NCBI GenBank assembly: GCA_030637025.1
Contig: DAOVVV010000004.1
Coordinates: 1 to 64,000, forward strand
Direction: 5' to 3'
DNA: 64,000 nucleotides
DNA from: JAGLHV01 sp023143305 [NCBI: Clostridia bacterium]
GTDB taxonomy: Bacteria > CBDUZB01 > JAGLHV01
Shown here piece after piece: positions 34,287 to 44,039 of the stretch (its first letter is position 1; the number at the start of each line of letters is the position of its first letter). The notes below the pieces were generated by a model. That model saw only the letters and a list, made by a program, of their open reading frames with translations, searched no databases and had not been told where the DNA came from. The position numbers and the translations under genes were made by a program.

Positions 34287-36274
34287 GATTATTTATCACT
34301 ATTGTAGGGTTTTCGGCCATCCTGCTTTCCTCATCAGGTGTGTTAGCAGGTCAAAAGACTACAGATTGGTTTAAGGCACAACGTGAGGCTACCGTCATGC
34401 TGATGGAAGGGAAGACATCAATTTCCAAACTGGTAGCAAACCTAAGAACAGCAACACCTGAGAACGCTCAAGATGCTATGTTCAAGGTGAGCGTGCTCAT
34501 GCGTGCGGGTATGAACAAGGAGACCATTGAAGCATTGCGAGAACTCAAAGAGTTTAGTCCTCAAATGGAAAACTATCAGGTAGCCTGTATCTACTACAAT
34601 GCTTGCGACAACGTTTTCTCATGGGATGTGGCGAAAGCAATTGTCGAAGTGTTTGCGGACAATATTTCTGAAATGACATTGAACCGTCTGTTGAAATACT
34701 TCCTAAAGTCGGGTTGGACAGTTGAAAAAGTGGACAAGTGGCTGGATGGTATGCCAAAAGGAACGCAAAATTTCTGGGTCAAGGAGCGTCTGCGCTTCAA
34801 CATGGAACACGGCCGAGGTGAAGCATTGATGAGAGAATTATCGGATAATGTGCGTGAAGATACAGAAGACATTGAAGGAGCTGTTGCCTTTCTCGATGCG
34901 ATGATCTACGCTCGCTGTGCAGGAGACGAAAGGTGGAAACTGTCATGGATGGCAAAGACCTTAAATCCAAAATTGGCGACACAAGCGGAAAAAATCGCTT
35001 CGCGTCTCAAGATATTGGCCAAGTGGAAGACAGCTATAAAATTTTACAGACAGGCCATCCACATACCGCTTACTGAAAAGGAATCCCGAAAACTCGGGAT
35101 GATGTACGCAGTATTTGTCCCGGTTGAAAGGTTGCGGGTCATGTTTGCGGTACACGCACGAGAAGAAATGGCGGAATGTCTGCTCAAATTAGGTAGAAAG
35201 AACCAAGCACAGATATGGATGGTGGAGGCGGCGGACATTCGCGAAAAGCACAACCTTGGTCTCAACGCACTGTTTGCCGGGAAGGTGCAAGCGGAGAGCG
35301 GACAGCGAATCATTGAGGGTCGAATCAAGAAGAAGGAAAAAAAATACGAGGACGATCCACAATATTGGCAGAAACGAGCCCACTACTATTGGGGTCGTAA
35401 TGAACCCGTTCAAGAGGAGGGAGCACTTCTAAAAGGGCTGGCAGTGACGACACCGCAGCCTGAGCTGGAACGGCGTGACAGAGGGAGGTGCGTAGACTGG
35501 CGAACTTCTCTACTGAGTAACTATGCTCATTTTCTAATGCGGGAGAAGCGAATAGGCGAAGCTGTAGCGCTACTCCGAAAAGAAATCAAGCAATCGCCCA
35601 CGGTTTCCGAATCGGCCAAAAGGGCGGCATACTTGCTGGCCTCTGACCTCTATAAGCAAATCAGCGTTGATGACCCAGTGCTGTGGAACTGGCTTACTAA
35701 TCGGCCAAAGTGGGAATATACAGAGGAACGTTTGCTGTGGCGAATGCTGGAGAATGCGAAGCGAGATGACCTTGACAAGTACTTTATCCGGGCAGAAAAG
35801 TGTGTGTTTGGGAAGGATCCAAGCCGGGCGTATACGCTTGGGTGTATAATGAATCGTATGCATTTCCCAAAACGCTCCATTTCCTTACTCAAGTATGCAC
35901 TCGGAAATGGTCTTGACAAAGAACTGAAGAAACGGGCTGTGTTTAAGTTATTTGAATCATACCTGGATACGGGTGACTGGAAACATGCCAAGAAGGTTTT
36001 TCCAGACGCAGCCAAGAGGCTAACAACGCTGAAGGAGTTGTCGAAGTGGTATTCGCGAGTGGCTGTAGCGGCGGCAAAGGCTGGCGCGAAGACCGATGCT
36101 ATGCGCATATGGAGCCGAGTTGCTAACCTGAATCCATTTCAGATTGATGGGATGGAATATCTTATCGAAGCTGGGTTGAGAAAGGAACTGAAGAAATTCT
36201 ACCGTAAGATGCAGAAGGATATGCCATCATCTGAATTTCCAACCAAGGCGTTGATGGCACTGGAGAAAAAATAA
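34265..36274 (+). CDS. secreted TPR-type repeat protein
   Basis: 669 residues with a signal peptide (about 1-28, cut near VLA-GQ). The rest is helical with degenerate TPR pairs, e.g. KWKTAIKFYRQAIHIPL, REEMAECLLKLGRKNQAQIW and AKAGAKTDAMRIWSRVANLNP. Probable periplasmic or surface scaffold; family unknown. SD GGAGG 8 nt before ATG. GC is near 47%, well above the rest, and codon use differs, so it was probably acquired from a higher-GC donor. One of the few plus-strand genes; no operon partner beyond the leader ORF. Confidence 0.8.
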   Translation: MHVYTVLRLFITIVGFSAILLSSSGVLAGQKTTDWFKAQREATVMLMEGKTSISKLVANLRTATPENAQDAMFKVSVLMRAGMNKETIEALRELKEFSPQMENYQVACIYYNACDNVFSWDVAKAIVEVFADNISEMTLNRLLKYFLKSGWTVEKVDKWLDGMPKGTQNFWVKERLRFNMEHGRGEALMRELSDNVREDTEDIEGAVAFLDAMIYARCAGDERWKLSWMAKTLNPKLATQAEKIASRLKILAKWKTAIKFYRQAIHIPLTEKESRKLGMMYAVFVPVERLRVMFAVHAREEMAECLLKLGRKNQAQIWMVEAADIREKHNLGLNALFAGKVQAESGQRIIEGRIKKKEKKYEDDPQYWQKRAHYYWGRNEPVQEEGALLKGLAVTTPQPELERRDRGRCVDWRTSLLSNYAHFLMREKRIGEAVALLRKEIKQSPTVSESAKRAAYLLASDLYKQISVDDPVLWNWLTNRPKWEYTEERLLWRMLENAKRDDLDKYFIRAEKCVFGKDPSRAYTLGCIMNRMHFPKRSISLLKYALGNGLDKELKKRAVFKLFESYLDTGDWKHAKKVFPDAAKRLTTLKELSKWYSRVAVAAAKAGAKTDAMRIWSRVANLNPFQIDGMEYLIEAGLRKELKKFYRKMQKDMPSSEFPTKALMALEKK

Positions 36275-36330
36275 CGCTAATAAATTACTGTACTCGATTA
36301 AAAAACTGGCGCTTTTTTTTGGGGAGACAT

Positions 36331-36470
36331 TGGAGACGTTGCGAAATGATAATAAGAAATTTCCTTATTGACATTTAAACAGCTAAATGATAATAAGAGC
36401 TTTTCTTATTATCATTTCCACTAAAGAATAGTAGAATAAAAATAGGGGAGAAGAATAGGGGACATACTAC
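36331..36470. mobile_element. MITE-like element with two nested hairpins
   Basis: GGGGAGACATTGG and GAGACGTTGCG at the left, ATAGGGGACATACTACA at the right. Inside are two related hairpins: 36343-36376 (imperfect) and 36385-36417 with perfect 14-bp arms AAATGATAATAAGA/TCTTATTATCATTT around 5 nt. It separates the TPR gene from the receiver-domain gene, both ending into it. Confidence 0.6.
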
Positions 36471-36847
36471 ATTAATATCTTTGAAATCTCATTTAGAATA
36501 TCCTGGACATCAAAAGGTTTTGAAAAAAAACTTGATACTCCTTTGATTTTAAGGTGTTCAATATCGGATGGCGACATCTTTTTTCCGGAAATTACAATGA
36601 CAGGCAGGTTACTGATTTTTTCAATCGATTTAAATCTTTCAATAAAATCTTCCCCTTTTTCCCACGGCAGGTTAAGATCCATAATAAGTAGATCGGGAGG
36701 AGAGGAAATTATATAACTTAATAATCCTTCACTGTTAGGAAAACCTTCTACTTCATATCCTTCTGGGATTAAAATTTTTTTTAACATATCTCTTACTCCT
36801 TCCTCATCATCCACAATAAAAATTTTATCTTTTAATTTCTCTTCCAT
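36467..36847 (-). CDS. single-domain response regulator (CheY-like receiver)
   Basis: 126 residues. Acidic pair DD (12-13 region, VDDEEGVRDML), phospho-acceptor Asp in LLIMDLNLP (about 56), Thr/Ser position in VIVISGKK and Lys in FFSKPF (about 108): a complete receiver without output domain. ATG at 36847 chosen for its SD (GGAAGGG); the 41-codon extension upstream has no SD and is rejected. No kinase nearby, so partners are elsewhere. Confidence 0.92.
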   Translation of the reverse strand: MEEKLKDKIFIVDDEEGVRDMLKKILIPEGYEVEGFPNSEGLLSYIISSPPDLLIMDLNLPWEKGEDFIERFKSIEKISNLPVIVISGKKMSPSDIEHLKIKGVSSFFSKPFDVQDILNEISKILM

Positions 36848-37002
36848 TATATATCCCTTCCTTTTCGGTAAATTGTCCCCTTCTTTAGATAAATTACCAC
36901 TATAATAGTAGAAAGTCAACGGAAAAGTTCGTTTGCGGAGAGAGAACAGAACAAAGTAACTGGTGAACAAATAGACATTACCAAAGATCCGCCTCTGGAA
37001 CG

Positions 37003-37078
37003 CACACGTTGTTAAATAGTTAAAATGTCATTTAGAATACTTTTTACCCCTGAAAAAATAAAGAAATCAGACTACTTT
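37003..37078. mobile_element. family C element, left part
   Basis: CACGTTGTTAAATAGTTAAA then ATGTCATTTAGAATACTTTT, running into the stop codon of the next gene. The upstream stretch 36908-36951 resembles 13999-14040. Confidence 0.55.
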
Positions 37079-38793
37079 AAAATTGCTATCTTTTTAGTAA
37101 TATCTATCCCGGGAGCATCTATATAAATAACATAAATCCCTGAGGAAACAACAGTCCCTTCGCTATTCTTACAATTCCATATAATAAAATCTTCTTCCCC
37201 GGTAGTTTCCTTGCTCTTTTTACAAACTAATTGTCCCTTTAGAGTATATATTTTTATTTTAATCTCTCCGGCACTTGCACTCTTGAAATAAATCGTTACT
37301 TTTTCTCCCTTAGCCGGATTTGCATATCCTTTCTCTCCCCCCAGAATTTTTACCCCTACCTCACCCATTTCTAATGCCCTTACTTCAAATGCCGCCAGTA
37401 TAATTTCTCTTACTTCATCTGTATTTGTAACGGTTATGTTCCTCATTCCCGGGGATGCCCCTTCATTAATAGTAATATTTGCCTGTAGTTGGGTTGAATT
37501 AACAAAAACTACTGAATTTACCGTTATTCCATCACCACTAAAAGTTACCCCCACTCCGGGATAGAAATTTAAACCATTTATAGTAATATCAAGAGTTTTA
37601 CCTCGTTTACAGTAGACAGGAAAAATAGAAGAAATCATGGGAGAACCATTATACTTTATGGTAAAACAATCATAATTAGAAACATTAGCGCGACATCCAG
37701 TAACAATAATATTATTATTACTATCTACTACTACCCCATACCCACGATCAGAATAATCTGCAGATCCATTACAGGTTGCTGAAGAAAGAGCCACCAGATT
37801 CTGGTTATATTTTACAGTAAACCAATCAGAATAAAAACCATAATCACTATATCCAGTAACAATAATATTACCATTATTTTCCACTGCCACTGCATAGGCA
37901 CTATCAAAACCATCTGTAGATCCATTATAGGTTACAGAAGAAAGAACAAGCAAACTTGAATTATACTTTATGGTAAAACAATCAGAACCTGAAACATTAT
38001 GATTATATCCAGCAACAATAATATTATCACTACTATCTATCGCTACTGCTTGAGCACAATCCCAACTAATCCCATTAACATAAGAAACAGAAGAAACGAC
38101 GACTAAATTTTGATTATATTTTATAGTAAACCAATCAGAAGTAAAAACATCATTAGTATACCCAGCAACAATAATATTATTATTACTATCTATCGCTACT
38201 CCCTGAGCATAATCATTCCTACCACTATCATAAGAAACAGAAGAAACGACGACCAAATTCCGATCATATTTTATAATAAACCAATCAGAAGTAACGCCAT
38301 CATTAGTATATCCAGCAACAATAATATTATCATTACTATCTATCGCTACTGCTTGAGCATAATCATTCCCACCACTATCGTAAGAAACAGAAGAAACGAC
38401 GACTAAATTCCGATCATATTTTATTGTAAAGTAATAATTACCGGAACCTTTCTTACCAGTAACAATAATATTATCATTACTATCTATCGCTACTGCTTTA
38501 GGATAATCAAAATCACCGCTATTATAAGAAATAGAAGAAACGACGACTAAATTTTGATTATATTTTATAGTAAACCAATCATAATTAAAAGAAACATCAG
38601 TATATCCAGCAACAATAATATTATCATTACTATCTATCGCTACTGCTTGAGCATAATCAAAATCACCGCTATCATAAGTAGCCGAGGAAATAGTAATCAA
38701 AGTTCCCACAGCTATTGCTTTCATAGAAAATAAAACCATAATCCCCGCAAAAACCAACCCAATTTCCCAAAACCTCAAATACTTTTTTTTCAT
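37072..38793 (-). CDS. secreted delta-60/SBBP-like repeat protein with IPT/TIG and FlgD-like C-terminus
   Basis: 573 residues. Signal peptide (about 1-29). Residues about 35-370 are seven or so repeats of about 45-48 residues: YDSGDFDYAQAVAIDSNDNI then IVAGYT...SDWFTIKYNQNLVVVSS, typical of SBBP/delta-60 beta-propellers. Next an IPT/TIG Ig-like domain (about 385-470, SIFPVYCKRGKTLDITINGL) and a C-terminal FlgD/T9SS-like domain (about 480-573) with KIYTLKGQLV and SGIYVIYI. Surface or secreted. The tail resembles type IX-type sorting domains, in contrast to the PEP-CTERM protein upstream. Confidence 0.85.
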   Translation of the reverse strand: MKKKYLRFWEIGLVFAGIMVLFSMKAIAVGTLITISSATYDSGDFDYAQAVAIDSNDNIIVAGYTDVSFNYDWFTIKYNQNLVVVSSISYNSGDFDYPKAVAIDSNDNIIVTGKKGSGNYYFTIKYDRNLVVVSSVSYDSGGNDYAQAVAIDSNDNIIVAGYTNDGVTSDWFIIKYDRNLVVVSSVSYDSGRNDYAQGVAIDSNNNIIVAGYTNDVFTSDWFTIKYNQNLVVVSSVSYVNGISWDCAQAVAIDSSDNIIVAGYNHNVSGSDCFTIKYNSSLLVLSSVTYNGSTDGFDSAYAVAVENNGNIIVTGYSDYGFYSDWFTVKYNQNLVALSSATCNGSADYSDRGYGVVVDSNNNIIVTGCRANVSNYDCFTIKYNGSPMISSIFPVYCKRGKTLDITINGLNFYPGVGVTFSGDGITVNSVVFVNSTQLQANITINEGASPGMRNITVTNTDEVREIILAAFEVRALEMGEVGVKILGGEKGYANPAKGEKVTIYFKSASAGEIKIKIYTLKGQLVCKKSKETTGEEDFIIWNCKNSEGTVVSSGIYVIYIDAPGIDITKKIAILK

Positions 38794-38874
38794 TTAAATC
38801 CCTCTTCTTCACAGATTGCATCACAATTCCTTTATTTAATTACTCATAATGGTTATTGGACGCACAAGGGGACA

Positions 38875-38968
38875 TAGTCAAGAGTGGACGTCTTGGCATC
38901 TTGGGGTCAAGTAAGCCTGAGGGACTTCCCCCCAAGCTCCTCACAGAAATCCGTACGTCTCCCTATTG
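38875..38968. other. GC-rich stretch resembling a group II intron remnant
   Basis: Minus strand: CGTACGGATTTCTGTGAGGA, GCTTGGGGGGAAGTCCCTCA, GGCTTACTTGACCCC. This resembles, from memory, the conserved segment near the ORF of bacterial group II introns. No reverse transcriptase ORF is present, so if real it is a relic. Confidence 0.3.
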
Positions 38969-39982
38969 CTATTGTACCCCTTCTACATTCCACCAATACG
39001 ACATTGATTCCTGCGGATATAAAACTGTTTGTTTAATTATCTCCGGATTAGAAAAAGATGCACCTATATTACAACAAGGTTCCAGAGCTACAAATTGTCT
39101 GCTTAAGTTGTCTGGACCCATATCATTGGTCCAGACAACCAAATTATTGACTTGTTTTGCCACGGACAGCTTGATACCAATTTTATTTTCCGGATTATAC
39201 AAAACCGCTGCTTCCCTACTGCATTCATTTCCATCTATCATATAAATAGTATCCATCTCCAAATTGCTAAGCGCATGCATCTTGTTAAAATTAAATTTAT
39301 CATTTTCCTTTAATGATAATATATTACCGGTAAATAACTTGTTACTATCTAATTCCAATTTTTCCTTGGCATTTAGTTTTAACAGCCAGTTGTCAATCGG
39401 CGTTGCACCATCGGATGAAAGACAGAAAGAAGCATGCCTTCCTGCGGCAACGGGCACAACCTTATCTGATTTATTCGTTATTAAAACGCGCTCTTCAAAT
39501 TTCCCTTCGGAAAGGATATTACTTGTTACCATCTCAATCCCTGAAGGATATTCTTTATATCTTTTATCCGTAACATAGCGCAAAGTCAATACACAACAAT
39601 CATCAAATGCTCCGGACTTTTCTTTCACAAGTTCAAATTCACTCATCCCTGCAAAACCATGAATAAAATAATTACTATCTTTAGTTAATGGCAATCCATA
39701 ATTCTCTTTTTTGCCCGGTAAATTTACTGTTGCTTTGGCATTAGGAACTCTTCCGGCAACAGAAAGAAAAGAAGCCCCTCCAATAAATGGCTTTGCTTTT
39801 AATTCCTCAAAAGAGCTATGGGAAAATATAATATTATTAAGGCCGGAATGGAATTTAAGCATTAAACTTTCAATAGAAGAAGCAAATTGCGTTATGCTTA
39901 CAGATTCACTATTTGAATTATTAATAAGTTTATATAGTGTAGTTTCTCCAAATTGTTCTTCAAGCATAGAAAAATTTTTCAT
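38969..39982 (-). CDS. aldose 1-epimerase-like protein
   Basis: 337 residues, mostly beta strands. Features of galactose mutarotase folds: an early GGASFLSVAGRVPNAKAT (about 69-86), YFIHGFAG (about 106-113), the catalytic-type His in AAGRHASFCLS (about 179) and the Glu in FVALEPCCN (about 307). Probably acts on a sugar anomer or a sugar-derived oligosaccharide. Stands alone between repeat-rich regions; substrate unknown. Confidence 0.75.
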   Translation of the reverse strand: MKNFSMLEEQFGETTLYKLINNSNSESVSITQFASSIESLMLKFHSGLNNIIFSHSSFEELKAKPFIGGASFLSVAGRVPNAKATVNLPGKKENYGLPLTKDSNYFIHGFAGMSEFELVKEKSGAFDDCCVLTLRYVTDKRYKEYPSGIEMVTSNILSEGKFEERVLITNKSDKVVPVAAGRHASFCLSSDGATPIDNWLLKLNAKEKLELDSNKLFTGNILSLKENDKFNFNKMHALSNLEMDTIYMIDGNECSREAAVLYNPENKIGIKLSVAKQVNNLVVWTNDMGPDNLSRQFVALEPCCNIGASFSNPEIIKQTVLYPQESMSYWWNVEGVQ

Positions 39983-39997
39983 AAGTTTTTGGTTTTT

Positions 39998-40072
39998 GGG
40001 GACGTTGATTAAAGTCTTAAAGTATTAAAACATCTTTTTTTCGCATACTTTAAAACTTTGAGCTACGTCCCC
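39998..40072. mobile_element. family B MITE-like element, minimal 75-bp form
   Basis: GGGGACGTTGATTAAAGTCT...AGCTACGTCCCC; left and right 28-bp arms match at about 23 positions, so it is almost one hairpin. It ends in CCCCTA and shares TTAAAGTATTAAAACATC with the long form. Confidence 0.72.
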
Positions 40073-40097
40073 TATTTCCCTATTTCCTTTCCCTGGT

Positions 40098-41078
40098 TTA
40101 TTTTTTTAATCGAGGTGATTCATAGAGTTCTTCAGGATAAACAGTAATTAATACCGCAGGATTTTTTTTAATTATTTCAGCAATATTTTCCCCTACAAGA
40201 TGAACTTTATATAAAGATAAGTCATAAATATTAATAGGTGTTGTATAAAGATCGTTTCTCAACCAATACGCTACTTGTTTAAACCGCAAAAGCAAAGAAG
40301 TCAACTCTATTCCTTTTCGTTCTGTAACAATTTGAACAGTATCTGATGCCCTAAAAATATCTAAGGCAGAAAGTAATTTTTTTTCCTTATTTATAAAAAA
40401 AGCTTCATTATAGGAATCAAGTACTACCCATTTCTCTCTATCAGGCAACCAGACTTCACAAATTTCATGCCCACGGATTGTTACATATCGAGCTATATAT
40501 CCCAATGATTGCAACGCTTGAACCGTCAAATAACAATATTGCGCACAAAAACCCTGGCCCTGACCGGACCGAATTTTATGCAATAGTATAAGGGCATTCT
40601 GGGAAGGATAAACCTTTATATTAGAGGGTTCAAATTGTTTCCTTGCCCAATTCATAACACGCTTTGCGGTAACCCAGTCGTCATTTGCCCGCAATTTATC
40701 AAGGTTTTCCGAAAGACGAAATTCTTTTAACGCATTAGGGGTGTCATAGCGAAAAAGAAAGCGGTTCTCTCTGACAACAGACATTTTTTCTTCTTTAGGA
40801 GTATATGGAATTTGAACCCGAGGGGGCAAAAAGTTAAATCTTTTATTCTTTTTCCCTGGCTTGATCAAAATTTTAATTTTTTCGTAAGGATGGACATCAA
40901 GAGGAAATCGTTCGTTATCAATAAGAAGTGAATAAGAATGTCCTGGAAAAACATTTATTTCACTCATACCCACGGAAGATTTTTTTTTATCTTCGGAAAT
41001 AAAACTCAAAATCCATCCAAAAAAAATACCTAATAAGAAAATGACACAGAAATAAAGAGATTTTTTCCAACCTTCCAC
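40098..41078 (-). CDS. membrane-anchored transglutaminase-like protein
   Basis: 326 residues from GTG 41078 (AGGAGA 7 nt upstream; the TTG at 41099 lies before this SD). TM segment (about 6-25). Catalytic-type Cys in QGFCAQYCYL (about 183), His in RGHEICEVW (about 208) and Asp in WVVLDSYN (about 224) form a transglutaminase/protease triad. Extracytoplasmic domain; could cleave or crosslink proteins or peptidoglycan-linked peptides. Downstream of typA on the same strand but 157 bp away. Confidence 0.85.
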   Translation of the reverse strand: MEGWKKSLYFCVIFLLGIFFGWILSFISEDKKKSSVGMSEINVFPGHSYSLLIDNERFPLDVHPYEKIKILIKPGKKNKRFNFLPPRVQIPYTPKEEKMSVVRENRFLFRYDTPNALKEFRLSENLDKLRANDDWVTAKRVMNWARKQFEPSNIKVYPSQNALILLHKIRSGQGQGFCAQYCYLTVQALQSLGYIARYVTIRGHEICEVWLPDREKWVVLDSYNEAFFINKEKKLLSALDIFRASDTVQIVTERKGIELTSLLLRFKQVAYWLRNDLYTTPINIYDLSLYKVHLVGENIAEIIKKNPAVLITVYPEELYESPRLKK

Positions 41079-41182
41079 CACTGCTCTCCTATTAGACAAA
41101 AAAGATTACAAAAAAATAATCCTTCAATATCTTCGTTGTTATGGACATCATTCATATAAATTTGGGACAGAAAAAAGGACGT

Positions 41183-41245
41183 TGTTAAGTAGTTAAAATG
41201 TCATTAAGAATACTTTTTTTCCTGAAAGAATAAAGAAGTGCTCCC
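41183..41245. mobile_element. family C element, left part
   Basis: GGACGTTGTTAAGTAGTTAA then AATGTCATTAAGAATACTTT, ending near the typA stop. Right end absent. Confidence 0.55.
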
Positions 41246-41255
41246 AAATCTTTTC

Positions 41256-43085
41256 TTATTTGTCCGTACGCCGTTTTGTTTTTCTTTCATTTTCTGTTAA
41301 ATGTCTTTTTCTTAAGCGTATATTCTTTGGGGTTATCTCAACAAGCTCATCATCTTCTATAAATTCCAAAGCAAACTGCAAGGTCATTTCCCTTGGAGAA
41401 ATAAGCTTTATAGCATCATCACTCCCTGCTGCCCTTATATTGGTAAGTTTTTTTTCCTTATTTGCATTAACCGCTATATCCTGCCCTTTATTATTGACTC
41501 CTATAATCATACCTTCGTAAATATCAACGCCGGGATTAATAAAAATTTCTCCTCTTTCCTGAAGCCCGAATAAAGCATAGGGAACAGCTTTGCCGCTATT
41601 CATTGAAATCTGTACGCCTGCCATGCGATGAACAATTTCACCTTTATATTTCTGATACTGATAAAAATTCTGATACATAATTCCTGTGCCGCGTGTCATC
41701 ATCAAAAAGTCATTTCTAAATCCTATCAATCCTCTCGTAGGAATTACAAAATTCATACGTATTGTACCAATAGAGGTTATCTGCATATCTTTCATTTTTG
41801 CTTTTCGCACGCCAAGCGCCTCAATTACAGCACCCTGATACCCTTGATCAACTTCAACTAACACTTCCTCTACAGGTTCAAGGACGTCTCCATCCATTTT
41901 GATTAATATTACCTGAGGTGAAGAAACCTCCATTTCATACCCTTCTCTGCGCATTGTTTCAATAAGTATGGAAAGATGCAGCTCTCCCCTCCCGGAAACC
42001 TTGAATTTTTCCGTATTGGGAATCTCTTCCACTTTAATCCCCACATTTATCAGTGCCTCGTGCTCAAGCCTTTCCCTCATATGACGTGAAGTTAAAAATC
42101 GCCCACCATCTTTTCCCGTCAACGGACTAGTATTATGAGAAAAAACCATGGAGATAGTAGGTTCATCAATTTTTATTTTCGGCAATGCCTTAGGATTATC
42201 TATTGAGGCAAGTGTTTCTCCGACTTTTACATCCTCAATACCTGCAATCGATACAATATCACCTGCTTGCGCACTGTTAACCTCTAGTCTTTTAAGACCC
42301 TTATATTTTAATATTTTCGTGGCCTTTCCCTTTTTTATTGTGCCATCGGTTTTTACAAGAGCCATTTGCTCTCCGGTACGTATCTTCCCGTGAAAAATAC
42401 GCCCGGTTGAAATACAACCCACATAAGAATCATAATCCATCATCGTTATCAACATCTGAAAATCCTTATCGATATCTGCAATTGGAGGAAGAACACGATG
42501 AAGTATTATATCAAGAAGCGGTTTCATATCTTTGCCTTCTTCATCCAGATCAAGAACTGCTATGCCTTCTTTCCCCGAAGCAAAAACAATAGGAAAATCC
42601 AGCTGTTCATCTGTAGCGTTCACTTCGCAAAAAAGGTCAAAAGTCATATCAGCAACTTTATGAGGGTCTGCATTAGGCCGGTCAATTTTGTTGACCACCA
42701 GAATGGGTTTAAGATGCAGTTCAAGCGATTTTCTTAAAACAAATTTTGTTTGCGGCATCGGCCCTTCAAAGGCATCTACAAGCAAAAGCACTCCATCTAC
42801 CATTTTAAGTATCCTCTCCACTTCACTGCCAAAATCGGCGTGACCCGGTGTATCGACGATATTAAATTGGACACCTTTATATAAAAAAGAGGCATTTTTA
42901 GAAAAAATGGTTATCCCTCTTTCTTTTTCCAGGGGATTTGAATCCATAATTGTCGATTCTCCTTCTTTAAAGTCATATGCCCCTGTTTGTTTTAAAAGTG
43001 CATCTACCAGCGTTGTTTTTCCATGATCAACGTGTGCAATAATAGCAACGTTTCTAACATCCTTTCTGCGCTTCTGATTAGTCAT
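41256..43085 (-). CDS. typA: ribosome-associated GTPase TypA/BipA
   Basis: 609 residues, full length. G1 [10 protein letters not shown] (17-26), switch/G2 KERGITIF, G3 DTPGHAD, G4 NKID, then EF-G-like domains II and V and the TypA-specific C-terminal domain. Acts on the 70S ribosome in assembly and stress growth. The promoter lies in dispersed repeat D (43170-43198). SD AAGGAAGGG. Confidence 0.97.
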   Translation of the reverse strand: MTNQKRRKDVRNVAIIAHVDHGKTTLVDALLKQTGAYDFKEGESTIMDSNPLEKERGITIFSKNASFLYKGVQFNIVDTPGHADFGSEVERILKMVDGVLLLVDAFEGPMPQTKFVLRKSLELHLKPILVVNKIDRPNADPHKVADMTFDLFCEVNATDEQLDFPIVFASGKEGIAVLDLDEEGKDMKPLLDIILHRVLPPIADIDKDFQMLITMMDYDSYVGCISTGRIFHGKIRTGEQMALVKTDGTIKKGKATKILKYKGLKRLEVNSAQAGDIVSIAGIEDVKVGETLASIDNPKALPKIKIDEPTISMVFSHNTSPLTGKDGGRFLTSRHMRERLEHEALINVGIKVEEIPNTEKFKVSGRGELHLSILIETMRREGYEMEVSSPQVILIKMDGDVLEPVEEVLVEVDQGYQGAVIEALGVRKAKMKDMQITSIGTIRMNFVIPTRGLIGFRNDFLMMTRGTGIMYQNFYQYQKYKGEIVHRMAGVQISMNSGKAVPYALFGLQERGEIFINPGVDIYEGMIIGVNNKGQDIAVNANKEKKLTNIRAAGSDDAIKLISPREMTLQFALEFIEDDELVEITPKNIRLRKRHLTENERKTKRRTDK

Positions 43086-43169
43086 CTTCCCTTCCTTATG
43101 TTTAATTTGGCATTACTTATTCATAGTCTTAAAAATTTAACCGGATATTGTGAAAAAACGGTTGTTTTT

Positions 43170-43198
43170 ATTTTACCTTTTCATCATCCCTTCATCAA
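43170..43198 (-). promoter_or_regulatory. promoter in repeat D copy 3, upstream of typA
   Basis: TTGATG (43193-43198), 17 bp, TAAAAT (43170-43175), inside the repeat copy 43177-43236 and its 5' flank. Confidence 0.6.
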
Positions 43199-43236
43199 TT
43201 ATTTTCTATTTTCAAAGTCAGACCTCTTTGTTTTTG
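43177..43236 (-). repeat. dispersed repeat D, copy 3
   Basis: CTTTTCATCATCCCTTCAT then CAATTATTTTCTATTTTC, AAAGTCAGACCTCTTTG. See 46488-46545 for the best promoter in the family. Confidence 0.7.
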
Positions 43237-43267
43237 AAGCCTAATCTATTTTTGGCAACGTTGTCCG

Positions 43268-43906
43268 TTAAACTAAAAACTGAATAATTCTTCCTTTAGT
43301 TTTTAGTCCGGAAAACTTAAATTTTGAGTGAATCCATTCAATCGCATTCCTGTGATAAAAAAACACGTGCGTTATATCATCTTTATAATACCATGTTTTA
43401 AAATCGATTTCTTCGGAATAAATATCGGTCATACAAAATAACACCCCGCCCGGTTTTAAAAGAGACTTTAACAACGCAAATTCTTTATCGGGAAAATGAA
43501 AATGTTCCATTACTTCACAACAGACTATATAGTCATACTTCTCTTCAAGCTTTTCAGGGTTATTCCAAAAAAACGGGTCATACAAATCGATGACATATTT
43601 CTTTTCACCTAAAAGTTTGGCAATAACCGGCCCTGTTCCCGCCCCGAAATCTAACCCCCGGTGTTCTTTTCCAAACCTCCGTTCCACCTCATTGATGATG
43701 GGCGCAACAAACTTTTGGTAATTGGGATTTTCTATATCATTGTTGTGTTCCTGATATCTTTTCTTCTCATCTTCTTTAGAAACATAACATCGCGGGTCAA
43801 CGAATATCGACAAACAATGAGCACACTGATAATACCTTTTCTCCTTTTTTTTATAAAACAACCCCGCGTGCGAATGACATAAAGGGCACTTTGATTCTAA
43901 ATTCAA
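43268..43906 (-). CDS. class I SAM-dependent methyltransferase with zinc-finger-like N-terminus
   Basis: 212 residues. N-terminal Cys4: CPLCH (8-12) and CAHC (33-36), as in the ubiquinone/Trm9-like methyltransf_23 group; SAM motif LDFGAGTGPV (about 101-110) and EVMEHFHFPDKEF then LKPGG. TTG start at 43906 with AAGGAAG upstream. Substrate unknown, perhaps a sugar or small molecule. Confidence 0.85.
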   Translation of the reverse strand: MNLESKCPLCHSHAGLFYKKKEKRYYQCAHCLSIFVDPRCYVSKEDEKKRYQEHNNDIENPNYQKFVAPIINEVERRFGKEHRGLDFGAGTGPVIAKLLGEKKYVIDLYDPFFWNNPEKLEEKYDYIVCCEVMEHFHFPDKEFALLKSLLKPGGVLFCMTDIYSEEIDFKTWYYKDDITHVFFYHRNAIEWIHSKFKFSGLKTKGRIIQFLV

Positions 43907-44039
43907 AAATTACTTCCTTTCCCTCATTTATTTGCATCCATTTTGGAGAAACATAGTAAATAGTTCAATAGTTTAATTATGGATTAGGGGGACTGAGGGC
44001 TCACCTATTCTTTTTATTTTTAAGGCCTACCGGCGGACA

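Noticed and set aside
34554-36108. Several minus-strand ORFs under the TPR gene
   Set aside because: Shadow frames in a GC-richer gene; the plus-strand frame has SD, signal peptide and full-length TPR pattern.
36848-36970. Upstream start of the receiver-domain gene
   Set aside because: No SD and no homology; ATG at 36847 has GGAAGGG.
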